DNA of 54,591 nucleotides, taken from contig CAINMN010000256.1 of NCBI GenBank assembly GCA_903850735.1, positions 1 to 54,591 of the forward strand. The letters run 5' to 3'. Below, piece by piece: positions 35,358 to 44,720 of this stretch (position 1 is the first letter of the stretch; every line of letters starts with the position of its first letter). The notes below the pieces were generated by a model, which did not search any database, had not been told where the DNA came from, and saw only the letters and a program-made list of their open reading frames with translations. Both the position numbers and the translations under genes were made by a program. Source of the stretch: an uncultured Burkholderiales bacterium (GTDB lineage: Bacteria > Pseudomonadota > Gammaproteobacteria > Burkholderiales > Burkholderiaceae_C).

Positions 35358-36269
35358 ATGCTGCTGCGCATCACCCACGAAACCCGCTATGACTACGCAC
35401 CTGCCGTGGGCACGGCACAGCATATTTTGCATTTGCAACCGCGTGACACTTTGCGACAGCATGTGGTGCAGCATCAGTTGCAGATCACGCCCGAGCCTTC
35501 ACAAACCTTGGCGCAAACCGATGTGTACGGCAACCCCATGAGCTACGTCGCTTTGCAGGCGCCGCACGAAGCCCTGAGCCTGGTCTCGCGCAGCGTGGTC
35601 AAGACCTTGGGCGCAGCCGCCCCAGCTGCCGCGGCACTGAGCGTGCGCTGGGAAAGTGTGCGCAACCGATTCCGTTACCAGGTCGGTGCGCGCTACGACG
35701 CCGCCATCGACCATGTGTTTGCCTCGCCGCATGTGCCACGCCACCCTGCCTTTCAAGATTACGCTTTGCCCAGCTTCACACCCGGTCGCCCCCTGCACGA
35801 GGCCGCACGCGATCTGAGCGCGCGCATCCATTTTGACTTTCGCTACGAAAGCCACAGCACCGATGTCAGCACACCAGCCTTGGAAGCGCTGCAGCAACGG
35901 CGCGGGGTCTGCCAAGACTTTGCGCACATCTTCATTGCCTGCTGCAGGGCGATGGGCCTGGCCGCGCGCTATGTCAGCGGCTATTTGCTGACGGTGCCAC
36001 CGCCTGGACAGCCACGCCTGATTGGCAGCGATGCCTCACACGCCTGGGCCTCGGTGTACGTGCCCGATGACCAGGAGGGCCCCGGCCATTGGCTGGACTG
36101 CGACCCCACCAACAACCGCTGCGACTGGGAAACACCGGGCGAAGACTATGTCACCGTGGCCATGGGCCGCGACTATGCCGACGTCTCGCCCGTGCGCGGC
36201 GTCATTCACGGTGGCACCCACCACACACTGGCGGTTGCGGTCACCGTCGAACCCGCCGGCGATGCTTAA
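35358..36269 (+). CDS. transglutaminase-like cysteine hydrolase
   Basis: A 303-residue protein with the N-terminal Bact_transglu_N region (MLLRITHETRYDYAPAVG) and the transglutaminase core. The triad is complete: Cys185 (RRGVCQDFAH), His228 (DASHAWASVYVP) and Asp249 (LDCDPTNNR). It lacks a signal peptide. It is nine bases after the fusion gene and ends the operon. Family members of this type act as peptidases or amide-transferring enzymes, and the likely partner is the product of the ATP-grasp proteins. Its TAA stop overlaps the stop of the convergent gene in the tetranucleotide TTAA. Confidence 0.93.
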   Translation: MLLRITHETRYDYAPAVGTAQHILHLQPRDTLRQHVVQHQLQITPEPSQTLAQTDVYGNPMSYVALQAPHEALSLVSRSVVKTLGAAAPAAAALSVRWESVRNRFRYQVGARYDAAIDHVFASPHVPRHPAFQDYALPSFTPGRPLHEAARDLSARIHFDFRYESHSTDVSTPALEALQQRRGVCQDFAHIFIACCRAMGLAARYVSGYLLTVPPPGQPRLIGSDASHAWASVYVPDDQEGPGHWLDCDPTNNRCDWETPGEDYVTVAMGRDYADVSPVRGVIHGGTHHTLAVAVTVEPAGDA

Positions 36270-37306
36270 AGTTTGACCACGGCCGCCTTGCCCAGCACTT
36301 CGTTTTCGTAAGCGTGCAAAGAAGGCAAGCCCCCTGTGTGCAAAAACAAAACCCGCTCCCTCGGCTTGAAGAAGCCCTGCCGGGCCAAACCGATGAGGCC
36401 GGCCATAATTTTGCCGGTGTACACCGGGTCCAGCAAAATGCCCTCGGTGCGCGCCAACAGCTGCACGGCCTCCACCATCTTGTCGTTGGGAATGGAATAC
36501 TTGGGCTGCCAATAGCCGCCCACGCTGACCACCGCTTCGCGCGGCACCGTCATGGGAATGCCAATCAAGTCCAGCACCGCTTGCGCTTCGCGGTGCACCA
36601 ACGGCTCTTGATCCGCCGGGTCGCGGCTGACCCCCACGCCCACGATGGGCACCTGAATGTGGTTGCCCAAAAAACCCGCCAACAGGCCGCCATGGGTGCC
36701 CGAGCTGCCGGAGCCGACAACCACACGGTCAAAGGACACGCCCTGGTCAAAGCATTGTTGTTGCAGCTCTTGGGCGCAGGCCGCATAGCCCAGGCCGCCA
36801 ATGGCATTGGAGCCGCCACCCGGAATGATGTAGCCCTTGCGCCCTTGCGCCAACAACTGCGCTGCCTCGGCTTGCATGGCTTGCGCCATGTTGCTGCCAC
36901 CGGGCACCACGGTGATGGCTTCCACGCCCATCAAACGGAACATGAAATGGTTGCCGCTGGCGTCGTCGTCGTAACTGTGGGGCACGCGCTCTTCAATCAC
37001 GAACCGGCACTTCAGGCCTTCTTTGACGGCGGCGGCCAGGGAGATGCGGCAATGGTTGGATTGCGGCGCACCGCAGGTGATCAGGGTGTCGGCACCTTGG
37101 GCCAAGGCATCGGCCACCAGAAATTCCAGCTTGCGTGTTTTGTTGCCGCCGGGGAACAAGCCCAGCATGTCATCGCGCTTGACCCAAAGCTCGGGGCCTT
37201 GTCCATCCGGGCAGCTGGCTGCCAGCGCTTGGGAGAATCGCGGCATGGGCTCCAGTGGCGTGGCAAAGGGGGTGTAGCGGCGGCGAGGGAAACGGGACAG
37301 GTCCAT
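36266..37306 (-). CDS. D-cysteine desulfhydrase/ACC deaminase family PLP enzyme
   Basis: A 346-residue fold-type II PLP enzyme. The cofactor Lys is Lys56 in [11 protein letters not shown]. Family segments are [29 protein letters not shown]-like [15 protein letters not shown], the phosphate-binding region [14 protein letters not shown], and the C-terminal [13 protein letters not shown]. The closest options are D-cysteine desulfhydrase (releasing sulfide, pyruvate and ammonia) and the related L-cysteate sulfo-lyase CuyA. Sequence alone does not decide, and no sulfite exporter or cysteate gene is adjacent. AGGA precedes the ATG. Confidence 0.85.
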   Translation of the reverse strand: MDLSRFPRRRYTPFATPLEPMPRFSQALAASCPDGQGPELWVKRDDMLGLFPGGNKTRKLEFLVADALAQGADTLITCGAPQSNHCRISLAAAVKEGLKCRFVIEERVPHSYDDDASGNHFMFRLMGVEAITVVPGGSNMAQAMQAEAAQLLAQGRKGYIIPGGGSNAIGGLGYAACAQELQQQCFDQGVSFDRVVVGSGSSGTHGGLLAGFLGNHIQVPIVGVGVSRDPADQEPLVHREAQAVLDLIGIPMTVPREAVVSVGGYWQPKYSIPNDKMVEAVQLLARTEGILLDPVYTGKIMAGLIGLARQGFFKPRERVLFLHTGGLPSLHAYENEVLGKAAVVKL

Positions 37307-37332
37307 GGTTCACATCCTAAGAGACAAAGGGT

Positions 37333-37893
37333 TCATTTCCAGCGAATCGGTTCGATCATCACGCTGCCGCGTTGGCTGCTCAGGGTCAGCGCGCCTTCCT
37401 GCACCGTGGCCTGCAGCTGCATGCTGCGCTCGGCCAATGCGCTCAAGGCTTGCGAGGCTTCGGTGGGCACGCGCCACACCTGCAATTTATCGAGCCTGGA
37501 CAACTTGTTTTCAATGCCGCGCCACCAGACCTCTGCAGCGTGGTGAAAGGCATAGACGATGACCGCGTCGGCTTTGCTGCAGGCCTTGGACAAAGGCTTG
37601 TCCTCGGGTTGGCCGACTTCGATCCACAGCCGCTTGCGGCCGGTGAAATCGGTGAGGGACACATCGGGGTCGTCCGGATCCGACAGGCCGGCGCCAAAAG
37701 CCAGGGTGCCATCGCCATTGCAAACGGACTGCAAGGTATGGGCTTGCAAAGCCAATGCCACCAGACGAACCATCATGCGCTCATCGGTTTCGCTGGGGTG
37801 ACGCGCCAAAGTGAGGGAGTGATCGGCGTAATAACTGTGATCGATGTCGGCCATTTGCAAGCCGGCTTTGAAGATGGTGGATTTGATGGCCAT
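37333..37893 (-). CDS. YaeQ family protein
   Basis: A 186-residue cytoplasmic protein of the YaeQ family, whose fold resembles PD-(D/E)XK nucleases. It starts MAIKSTIFKAGLQMADIDHSYY and contains HPSETDERMMVRLVALAL, LSDPDDPDVSLTDFTG-like GLSDPDDPDVSLTDFTGR, and IEVGQPEDKPLSKACSKAD, all recognisable family blocks. E. coli YaeQ was reported as a suppressor linked to RfaH, but its molecular role is unsettled. It ends 26 bp before the PLP-enzyme gene start and may be co-transcribed with it. Confidence 0.92.
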   Translation of the reverse strand: MAIKSTIFKAGLQMADIDHSYYADHSLTLARHPSETDERMMVRLVALALQAHTLQSVCNGDGTLAFGAGLSDPDDPDVSLTDFTGRKRLWIEVGQPEDKPLSKACSKADAVIVYAFHHAAEVWWRGIENKLSRLDKLQVWRVPTEASQALSALAERSMQLQATVQEGALTLSSQRGSVMIEPIRWK

Positions 37894-37967
37894 GACCGAT
37901 TATCGCGGGGGTTACAGCGTTTGCCTTGGACGCGTCGATAATTTGTGGCGTGTCAACGCACTACCCC

Positions 37968-38918
37968 ATGACGTCCACCGCCCCCACCCGCGCCACCCAC
38001 CTGCCCGTTCACCTGGCCTTGTTTGGCATCACCGTGGTTTGGGGTTTGAACCTCTCAGTCGTCAAATCGCTGACCCAAATTCTTGACCTCAGCCTGATTG
38101 CCATGTTGCGCATGCTGGCCTGCGTGGCCTGCCTGACGCTGCTGTACCGCCACAAGATTGCCTTGATTCGCCATTGGCGCGCATCTTTGTGGGCGCAGGC
38201 CACCTTGGCGGGCGTGTTGATGGTCTATGTGAACCAGGTGTTGTTCACCCAGGCCATGGGGCGCACCAGCGCCACCAATGCCGCCTTGATCATCGCCTTG
38301 GGGCCCATGGTGTCGGCCAGCTTGGAATATGTGTTTTTCCGAAAGCCGATGGGCCGTCGCATGCGCTGGGGCCTGGTGCTGGCTTTGATCGGTGTGGTCA
38401 CGGTCATCACCCACCGCCCAGGTGCGCAATGGCAGCAAGCGGCCTTGGGCGATGTGCTGATTTTCTGCTCGGTCGTGACCTTTGCCGTGGGTGGCGCCCT
38501 CACCCAACGCATTTCGGGCGAACTCGATCCCATGAGCATGACCTGGTACACCCATGTTTTGGGCGGCATTCTGTTGTGCATCGACAGCATGTTGCGCTTG
38601 GACGACATCGTCACGCCCCTGGCCGCTCTTGATGCCAAGGCCTGGGGCATGACCCTGTTTTCAGGCTTGGTGGCCACAGGCCTGGGGGCTGTCATCTGGG
38701 CCAAAGGCATTGCGGTGCTGGGCGTGGGCAGAACCGCCGCCTATCTGTCCTGGGTTCCGGTCCTGGGCGTGGCGTTTGGCGCGCTTTTGTTGGGCGAGCC
38801 TGTCACCTACTGGCATGCACTGGGCGTGGGCTTGGTGCTGATGGGCACGGTGCTGAGCTGGCCCGAGGCCATGTGGTCTTTGGTGCGGGGCCGGCTTGGA
38901 TTTAAATCGTGGCGATGA
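37968..38918 (+). CDS. EamA/DMT-family transporter
   Basis: A 316-residue inner-membrane protein with ten predicted hydrophobic segments in two EamA repeats (about 10-140 and 155-300). Typical segments are HLALFGITVVWGLNLSVVK and the C-terminal YLSWVPVLGVAFGALLLGEP. Family members export metabolites or amino acids, and the substrate here is unknown. The ATG at 37968 is taken as the start. An in-frame TTG 42 bases earlier is less likely. No clear ribosome binding site is seen. Its end overlaps the convergent aroE by 17 bp. Confidence 0.87.
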   Translation: MTSTAPTRATHLPVHLALFGITVVWGLNLSVVKSLTQILDLSLIAMLRMLACVACLTLLYRHKIALIRHWRASLWAQATLAGVLMVYVNQVLFTQAMGRTSATNAALIIALGPMVSASLEYVFFRKPMGRRMRWGLVLALIGVVTVITHRPGAQWQQAALGDVLIFCSVVTFAVGGALTQRISGELDPMSMTWYTHVLGGILLCIDSMLRLDDIVTPLAALDAKAWGMTLFSGLVATGLGAVIWAKGIAVLGVGRTAAYLSWVPVLGVAFGALLLGEPVTYWHALGVGLVLMGTVLSWPEAMWSLVRGRLGFKSWR

Positions 38919-39738
38919 GCGCCTCACGCAGCGCAGGCGTCACCTCGGGATCCACGCCAAACCAGGCCTTGAACGCGGGCCGCGCCTGGTTCAATAGCAT
39001 GCCCAAACCGTTCACTGTGAGGTTGCCACGCGCGCGTGCCGCTGCCAGCAGCGTGGTCTCCAAGGGAATGTAAATGGCATCACACACCAGGGCATCCGTG
39101 GGCAAGGCGTCGAGTTGCAAGTCCAGGTCGGTCTTGCCATGCATGCCCTGGTCGGTGGTGTTCACCAACATGGCCGCACCTGCCAGCGCGTCATGGCGCT
39201 CAGACCAATCGAAGACGGCCACAACAGGGCCAAACTCGTCTGCCAGCACTTGGGCCTTGCTGCGCGTGCGGTTGATCAGGCGAATCGACGAGGCGCCGGC
39301 ATCGATCAAGCTCAGCACGATGGCGCGTGCCGCACCGCCGCCACCCAGCACCACGATCGGGCCCGCGTCGGCTCGCCAGTCGGGCTTGGCGTCACGCAAG
39401 CTTTGAATGAAACCGTAGCCATCGGTGTTGAAGCCATGCAAAGCGCCATCGGCTTGCACCACCACCAGATTGATGGCACCCATGCGCCGGCCCAAGGGGT
39501 CGACATGGTCCACCCATTGCATGGCCTCAATTTTGTGCGGCAGTGTGATGTTGCAGCCCGCCATGCCCAAAGCCGACAGGCCACGCAAGGCCGCTTCGAG
39601 CCGTTCTGGCCGAACCGCAAACCGGCCATAGGCGCCGCTCAGGCCATACTGTTGGATCCAGTGGGTGTGGATCACCGGGGAGCGCGAATGGGCGACAGGC
39701 CAACCCATCACCCCGGCCATCACGAATTGCTGCGACAT
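38902..39738 (-). CDS. aroE: shikimate dehydrogenase
   Basis: The fourth shikimate-pathway step: NADPH-dependent reduction of 3-dehydroshikimate. The 278-residue length is normal. Substrate-binding SRS (VAHSRSPVIH), catalytic Lys69 (NITLPHK) and Asp106 (GFNTDGYG) are present. The NADP loop VVLGGGGAARAIVLSL and the NRTRSKA segment favour NADP and AroE over YdiB or AroE-like paralogues. The C-terminal segment LGMLLNQARPAFKAWFG is also conserved. Confidence 0.94.
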   Translation of the reverse strand: MSQQFVMAGVMGWPVAHSRSPVIHTHWIQQYGLSGAYGRFAVRPERLEAALRGLSALGMAGCNITLPHKIEAMQWVDHVDPLGRRMGAINLVVVQADGALHGFNTDGYGFIQSLRDAKPDWRADAGPIVVLGGGGAARAIVLSLIDAGASSIRLINRTRSKAQVLADEFGPVVAVFDWSERHDALAGAAMLVNTTDQGMHGKTDLDLQLDALPTDALVCDAIYIPLETTLLAAARARGNLTVNGLGMLLNQARPAFKAWFGVDPEVTPALREALIATI

Positions 39739-39797
39739 GTCCTGTGTTTCCTTCCAAACAGTTCAGGGCGCCAAGGATAGCGTGAAATGAAGCGCAC

Positions 39798-41882
39798 TCA
39801 GTGCGGCTTCATCTCCACCACGGCGTCCACGGCAAAAGCGCCTTGGCCTTGCGGCATGGCGAGCACCGGATTCAAGTCAATCGACAGCACTTGCTCACGG
39901 CACACATCGCCCACCGCCGACAAGCGAGAAAGCATTTGCGCCAAGGCCTCGATGTCCAGCGCAGGCCGACCCCGCGCGCCCATCAGCAAGGGTGCGCCGC
40001 GAATCGAGCGGATCATGGCTTCGGCCACATCGGGTCCGAACGGGCAACGGTGGAACACCACATCCTTGAGCACTTCCACAAAAATGCCCCCCAAGCCGAA
40101 CATGGCCACCGGGCCAAAGACCGGGTCGTGGGTGAGGCCCATGATGCACTCCACGCCCCCCGAGAGTTGGCGCGCCACCAAGACGCCTTCGAGCTTGGCA
40201 TGCGGCAACGCAGCGCGGGCGCGTTGCATCAGCAGTTCATACCCCTCGCGCACCTGCGTCGCTGAATCGATGTTCAACAACACGCCACCGATTTCCGACT
40301 TGTGAAGAATGTCAGGAGACACGATTTTCAGCACAACGGGATAGCCCAGCCGCTGGGCAGCTGCCACGGCGCTGTCGGCATCCAGGCAGACTTCTTCGGG
40401 CGCGCATTGAATGCCAGCTTGGGCCAACCAGCGCTTGGCCTGGGCTTCATTCAAGCTGTTGCCCGGTGCTTGCAAGCCTTGCAAGCTGGGGGGCGCTTGG
40501 CGCGGCTCTCGCGCGAAGGCCTTGCCAAAGGTGTGCATGGCCGCAATGGCCGCTACGGCACGGTGCGGGTCTTCAAACACAGTGAAGCCGTCTTCTTCAT
40601 AGGTTTGCACCCATTCGGGCGCTGCCAGCAAAGACAGCACAAACAACCGGTCGGGGTGTTTCTCGCGCACACGCTGGAGTTCTTTGCGCAGTTTGGGCGC
40701 GGTCGAGGGCGTGCCGGCGGTGTAGGTGAAAAAGCCCAGCAAGCTGCCGTAATTTCCCTCTTCCACCACCGCGTTGGTGAATTGGCCGAGCAAGCTCATG
40801 TCGTTCAAAAATTGGGCCGTGGTGTCCACGGGGTTGCGGGGCGAGGCAAAGGGCAACATGGCCTTGAGCCGGTCTTGGCTGGCTTGCGGCATTTCTGTGA
40901 GTTCCAGGCCCAAAGGCTCGGCCGCATCCGAAATGATCACCCCCGCACCGCCACTCACAGTCAGCACGCCCAAGGACGCACTGAGCGGAAAGACACGGCG
41001 GGTGGCCAGGCGCGCCACATCCAGCATGTGCTCGGTCGTGGTGGCCCGCACCACCCCCATCTCTTTGAGGACGGCGTCCGTGATGGCATCGTTGCCGGCA
41101 ATCGAGGCCGTGTGCGATTGCGCAGCCGCACTGCCAATGTCGCTGGAACCCACCTTCATCATCACCACGGGTTTGTGCGCCAGACGGGCGGCCTCCAGGG
41201 CTTGCAACAAACTGGCACCGTCGCGAATGCCTTCCGAATACACGGCGATCACCTGGGTCTGGTCGTCTTCCACCATGGCCTGAATCATTTCACCCAGGCT
41301 GAGATCGCACTCGTTGCCGGTCATCACACAGGCAGACAGACCAATGCCGCGTGCATGGGTCAAGGCCAGAATGTGCCCCCCATAAGCGCCCGACTGGCTG
41401 AGCACGGCCACCTGGCCTGGCAAAGGAAAGCCCAACTCGACACTGGAGACAAAACTGCCATAGAAACCATTGCGCGGGTTCAGCATCCCCAAGGAGTTGG
41501 GGCCCAGGATGCGCATGCCATGACGCCGCGCACTGGCGACCATTTGCTGCTCCAGCAGGGCCCCCTCAGGCCCTGCCTCGGCAAAACCGGCGCTGAACAC
41601 AATGGCCGCGCCAGTGCCACGTTGTCCCAGCGCTTCGATGACCGGCAACACGCCAGAGGCCGCCACGGCGACCACCGCCACATCGGGGGCTGCGGGCAAG
41701 GCTTCGATCTGGGCATAGCAGGTCAAGCCCTGGACCGTGGAACGCGTGGGATTCACCGGCCAAATCTGGCCTTGAAAGCCCTGGCTCAGCATGTAGCCAA
41801 TGGGACGGCCACCAATGCGCAAGGGATCGTCTGAGGCACCAATGACCGCCACCGATTGCGGCGCCAGAATTTTTCGAAACAT
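39798..41882 (-). CDS. ADP-forming acyl-CoA synthetase (fused alpha/beta)
   Basis: A 694-residue protein joining a CoA-binding domain (about 1-130, VAVIGASDDPLRIGGRPIGYML), a succinyl-CoA-synthetase-like domain with the phospho-His candidate in AQSHTASIAGND, and a C-terminal ATP-grasp domain (about 480-690, with YPVVLKIVSPDILHKSEIGG). This is the architecture of NDP-forming acetate/acyl-CoA ligases and of Pat without its acetyltransferase domain. It activates an organic acid to its CoA thioester reversibly. The acid is unknown. GGAG precedes the ATG. It is divergent from the dehydratase gene. Confidence 0.9.
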   Translation of the reverse strand: MFRKILAPQSVAVIGASDDPLRIGGRPIGYMLSQGFQGQIWPVNPTRSTVQGLTCYAQIEALPAAPDVAVVAVAASGVLPVIEALGQRGTGAAIVFSAGFAEAGPEGALLEQQMVASARRHGMRILGPNSLGMLNPRNGFYGSFVSSVELGFPLPGQVAVLSQSGAYGGHILALTHARGIGLSACVMTGNECDLSLGEMIQAMVEDDQTQVIAVYSEGIRDGASLLQALEAARLAHKPVVMMKVGSSDIGSAAAQSHTASIAGNDAITDAVLKEMGVVRATTTEHMLDVARLATRRVFPLSASLGVLTVSGGAGVIISDAAEPLGLELTEMPQASQDRLKAMLPFASPRNPVDTTAQFLNDMSLLGQFTNAVVEEGNYGSLLGFFTYTAGTPSTAPKLRKELQRVREKHPDRLFVLSLLAAPEWVQTYEEDGFTVFEDPHRAVAAIAAMHTFGKAFAREPRQAPPSLQGLQAPGNSLNEAQAKRWLAQAGIQCAPEEVCLDADSAVAAAQRLGYPVVLKIVSPDILHKSEIGGVLLNIDSATQVREGYELLMQRARAALPHAKLEGVLVARQLSGGVECIMGLTHDPVFGPVAMFGLGGIFVEVLKDVVFHRCPFGPDVAEAMIRSIRGAPLLMGARGRPALDIEALAQMLSRLSAVGDVCREQVLSIDLNPVLAMPQGQGAFAVDAVVEMKPH

Positions 41883-41898
41883 GAGGTCTCCAATTGAA

Positions 41899-41915
41899 CA
41901 CCGCCATCAGCGGTG
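41899..41915. promoter_or_regulatory. inverted repeat between acyl-CoA synthetase and dehydratase genes
   Basis: CACCGC-CATCA-GCGGTG is a perfect 6-bp dyad 17 bp upstream of the synthetase start and about 70 bp upstream of the dehydratase start. It could be an operator for either gene. No regulator is encoded next to it. Confidence 0.3.
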
Positions 41916-41982
41916 CTCATGGTATTGTCATGGCATCGGCGGGCGGGCGGCGTCGCCTGTGCGAAATAACTAGGAGACTTTC

Positions 41983-43713
41983 GTGAGCAACCCACCTTCT
42001 GGCATGAAAAAGGGCTTGACGCATTACGGCGATCAGGGCTTTTCCCTGTTCCTGCGCAAAGCCTTTATCAAGGGCGCGGGCTACACCGATGCGGCCTTGG
42101 AAAGGCCCGTGATCGGCATTGCCAACACGGGCAGCGCCTACAACCCCTGCCATGGCAACGCGCCGCAACTGATAGAAGCCGTCAAGCGCGGCGTCATGCT
42201 GGCCGGCGGCTTGCCCATGGACTTTCCCACCATCTCGATCCATGAAAGCTTTGCGCAGCCCACCAGCATGTTCCTGCGCAACCTGATGTCCATCGACACC
42301 GAAGAAATGATTCGCGCACAACCCATGGATGCGGTGGTGCTGATTGGGGGCTGCGACAAAACCGTGCCGGCGCAATTGATGGGCGCGGCCTCGGCCGGCA
42401 TTCCGGCGATTCAACTCATCACTGGCTCCATGCTCACGGGCTCGCACCGTTCCGAGCGCGTGGGCGCCTGCACCGATTGCCGCCGCTACTGGGGCAAATT
42501 CCGCGCCGAAGAAATCGACGAGCAAGAAATTGCGGCAGTGAACAACCAACTGGTCGCCAGCGTGGGTACCTGCAGCGTGATGGGCACGGCCAGCACCATG
42601 GCCTGCATCGCTGAAGCCTTGGGCATGACAGTGCCGGGAGGCGCTTCGGCACCCGCCGTGTCGGCCGACCGTATTCGCATTGCCGAGCAAACCGGCGCAC
42701 AAGCGGTACAAATGGCCAAAGACCGGCTCACCATCGACAAAATACTGACCGCGAAAGCTTTTGAAAATGCCATGCGGGTGTTGCTGGCCATTGGCGGCTC
42801 CACCAATGGCATCGTTCACCTGACGGCCATTGCCGGGCGCATGGGCTTTGAAGTCGACATGAAAGCCCTGGACCGCATGGGCAACGAAACGCCTGTGCTG
42901 CTCGACCTCAAGCCCTCGGGCGCCCATTACATGGAAGACTTCCATGATGCGGGTGGCATGGCCACCTTGCTGCGCGAGCTCAAGCCTTTGCTGCACCTGG
43001 ACGCCTTGACGGTCACAGGCCGCACCCTGGGCGAGGAACTCGAGCGCGCTGCGCCGCCCTTCCAGCAAGACGTGGTGCGCCCCATGGCACAGCCTATCTA
43101 CCCTCAAGGGGGCATTGCCGTCTTGCAGGGCAACCTGGCGCCGGGTGGCGCCATCATCAAGCAGTCGGCGGCGCATCCCGACTTGATGGAGCATGAAGGA
43201 CGCGCCGTGGTGTTCGAAAACCTGGAAGACATGGCCAACCGCATTGACAGCGACGATCTGGATGTGAACCCTGACGATGTGCTGGTGTTGAAAAACATTG
43301 GCCCGCAAGGCGCCCCAGGCATGCCCGAGGCAGGCTACATGCCCATCCCGCGCAAACTCGCACGCGCCGGCGTCAAGGACATTGTGCGCATCTCCGATGG
43401 TCGCATGAGCGGCACTGCCTTTGGCACGATTGTGTTGCATGTGATTCCCGAATCGGCCATCGGCGGACCGCTGGCTTACGTCCAGAATGGCGACCGCATT
43501 CAGTTGTCGGTCAAAAACCGGTCGCTGCAACTCAAGGTGTCCGAGGAAGAGCTCGCGCGGCGCATGCGCGAACGCCCGATCACGCCACCCCAGGCCGATC
43601 GCGGCTACCGCAAGCTGTACCTGCAGACCGTGACGCAAGCCGACCAGGGCGTGGACTTTGACTTCTTGCGCGCCAGCGAACAACGCGGCACCATTCCCAA
43701 CACCCCTCAATAA
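41983..43713 (+). CDS. IlvD/Edd-family dehydratase
   Basis: A 576-residue iron-sulfur dehydratase. The family Cys residues are seen in LIGGCDKTVPAQLMGAAS and VGACTDCRRYW, and PGGASAPAVSADRIR, GGSTNGIVHL and SDGRMSGTAFG are conserved segments. The length and the divergent context, with a Bug receptor downstream, fit a sugar-acid dehydratase (L-arabonate or D-xylonate type) more than the branched-chain biosynthesis enzyme IlvD, though both share the fold. Start is GTG at 41983, with TAGGAG six bases upstream. Confidence 0.88.
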   Translation: MSNPPSGMKKGLTHYGDQGFSLFLRKAFIKGAGYTDAALERPVIGIANTGSAYNPCHGNAPQLIEAVKRGVMLAGGLPMDFPTISIHESFAQPTSMFLRNLMSIDTEEMIRAQPMDAVVLIGGCDKTVPAQLMGAASAGIPAIQLITGSMLTGSHRSERVGACTDCRRYWGKFRAEEIDEQEIAAVNNQLVASVGTCSVMGTASTMACIAEALGMTVPGGASAPAVSADRIRIAEQTGAQAVQMAKDRLTIDKILTAKAFENAMRVLLAIGGSTNGIVHLTAIAGRMGFEVDMKALDRMGNETPVLLDLKPSGAHYMEDFHDAGGMATLLRELKPLLHLDALTVTGRTLGEELERAAPPFQQDVVRPMAQPIYPQGGIAVLQGNLAPGGAIIKQSAAHPDLMEHEGRAVVFENLEDMANRIDSDDLDVNPDDVLVLKNIGPQGAPGMPEAGYMPIPRKLARAGVKDIVRISDGRMSGTAFGTIVLHVIPESAIGGPLAYVQNGDRIQLSVKNRSLQLKVSEEELARRMRERPITPPQADRGYRKLYLQTVTQADQGVDFDFLRASEQRGTIPNTPQ

Positions 43714-43724
43714 GAAAGACGCAC

Positions 43725-44697
43725 ATGGGCTCACACTTCACACTTCACACGCCGTACCCTGGGCCTGCTGGCGGCCCTCACCCTGATCACAGGTGCGCAG
43801 GCCCAAAGCTGGCCCAGCAAGCCCTTGCGCATCGTCGTGCCTTACCCGCCCGGCGGCTCATCGGACATCATTGCGCGCGCCATCAGCCAGCAACTGTCGG
43901 ACACCTTCAAGCAAAGCGTGATCGTGGAAAACAAGCCGGGGGCCAACGGCAACACCGGATCGGACATGGTGGCCAAGTCCACCGACGGCCACACCTTTTT
44001 ATTGTGCGATGTGGGCGCACTGGCCATTTCGCCCTCGGTGTACACCAAGCTGCCGTTTGACCCCTCCAAAGACCTGCGCGGCGTCACCATGCTGGCCTAC
44101 TCGCCCCACCTGCTGGTGGTGCACCCCTCGGTGTCTGCCAACAACCTGCAAGAGTTGGTTCAACTGTCGCGTCAGCAAGCCCTGAACTTTGCCGTTTCTG
44201 CCATCGGCAGCGCGCCGCATTTGGCCGGCGTGGCCGTGGAAAAAGCCACGCAGGCCCAGTGGAACTACATCCCCTACAAAGGTGGTGCGCAAGCCATTGG
44301 CGACACGGTGGGCGGGCAAACCCAAATTCTGATGAATGGCATGCTGGCCACGCTTCCCCATGTGCAGTCGGGCAAGCTCAAGGTGTTGGGCGTCTCCAAA
44401 GCCACCCGCGTGCCCTTGCTGGCCAATGCGCCAACGCTGGCCGAGCAAGGCGTCAAAGATTTTGAGTCAGGCACCTGGCAAGGCTTGCTGGTGCCGGCCA
44501 ACATGCCAGAAGCCCATGTGCAACGCCTGGCCGCCGAACTCACGCGGATCATCCGCTCACCCGAGGTGCGCGAGCGCCTGGTGTCGCAAGGTGCCGAGGT
44601 CTACACCATGACACCGGCCGAGCTGGCGCGCTTCTTCGAACAAGAGCGAAAGAAATGGGCCGGCGTGGTTCAGGCGGGCAACATCCGCTTGGATTGA
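43725..44697 (+). pseudogene. Bug/TctC-family receptor, frameshifted by a 7-bp repeat
   Basis: A periplasmic solute receptor of the Bug family, open from about 43714 to 44697 in one frame (SWPSKPLRIVVPYPPGGSSD, VIVENKPGANGNTGSDM, QWNYIPYKGGAQAIGD). No ATG, GTG or TTG exists in this frame upstream of the TTG at 43825, which lies after the signal-peptide cut site. The natural ATG at 43725 is in another frame. Between them stand three copies of the 7-mer TCACACT/G. Removing one copy restores MGSHFTRRTLGLLAALTLIT and a cut after AQA. The gene is thus out of frame by one repeat: phase-variable, recently broken, or an assembly error. Confidence 0.85.
43731..43751 (+). repeat. tandem 7-bp repeat in the Bug receptor start
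   Basis: TCACACT (43731-43737), TCACACT (43738-43744) and TCACACG (43745-43751) follow each other without spacing, two codons after the ATG. Since 7 is not a multiple of 3, gain or loss of one copy changes the frame. Two copies give an in-frame signal peptide and three do not. Confidence 0.92.
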
Positions 44698-44720
44698 GCC
44701 TTTGAAGGCTGCTTGCGGGC

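Noticed and set aside
37443-37801. Several short overlapping frames on both strands within the YaeQ gene.
   Set aside because: All are shadows; the YaeQ frame carries the family blocks.
41930-41960. GC-rich repeats (GGCGGGCGGGCGG) before the dehydratase gene, as possible tandem repeat or CRISPR-like structure.
   Set aside because: Too short and irregular. No repeated spacer pattern exists anywhere in the window.
41917-43734. A 605-codon open frame opposite the IlvD/Edd dehydratase.
   Set aside because: Shadow frame with the same composition artefact. The plus-strand gene has clear family motifs and a ribosome binding site.
43725-44060. Open frame starting at the ATG of the Bug receptor, 111 codons.
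   Set aside because: Only its first residues belong to the receptor. After the extra 7-bp repeat it is an out-of-frame product without similarity.
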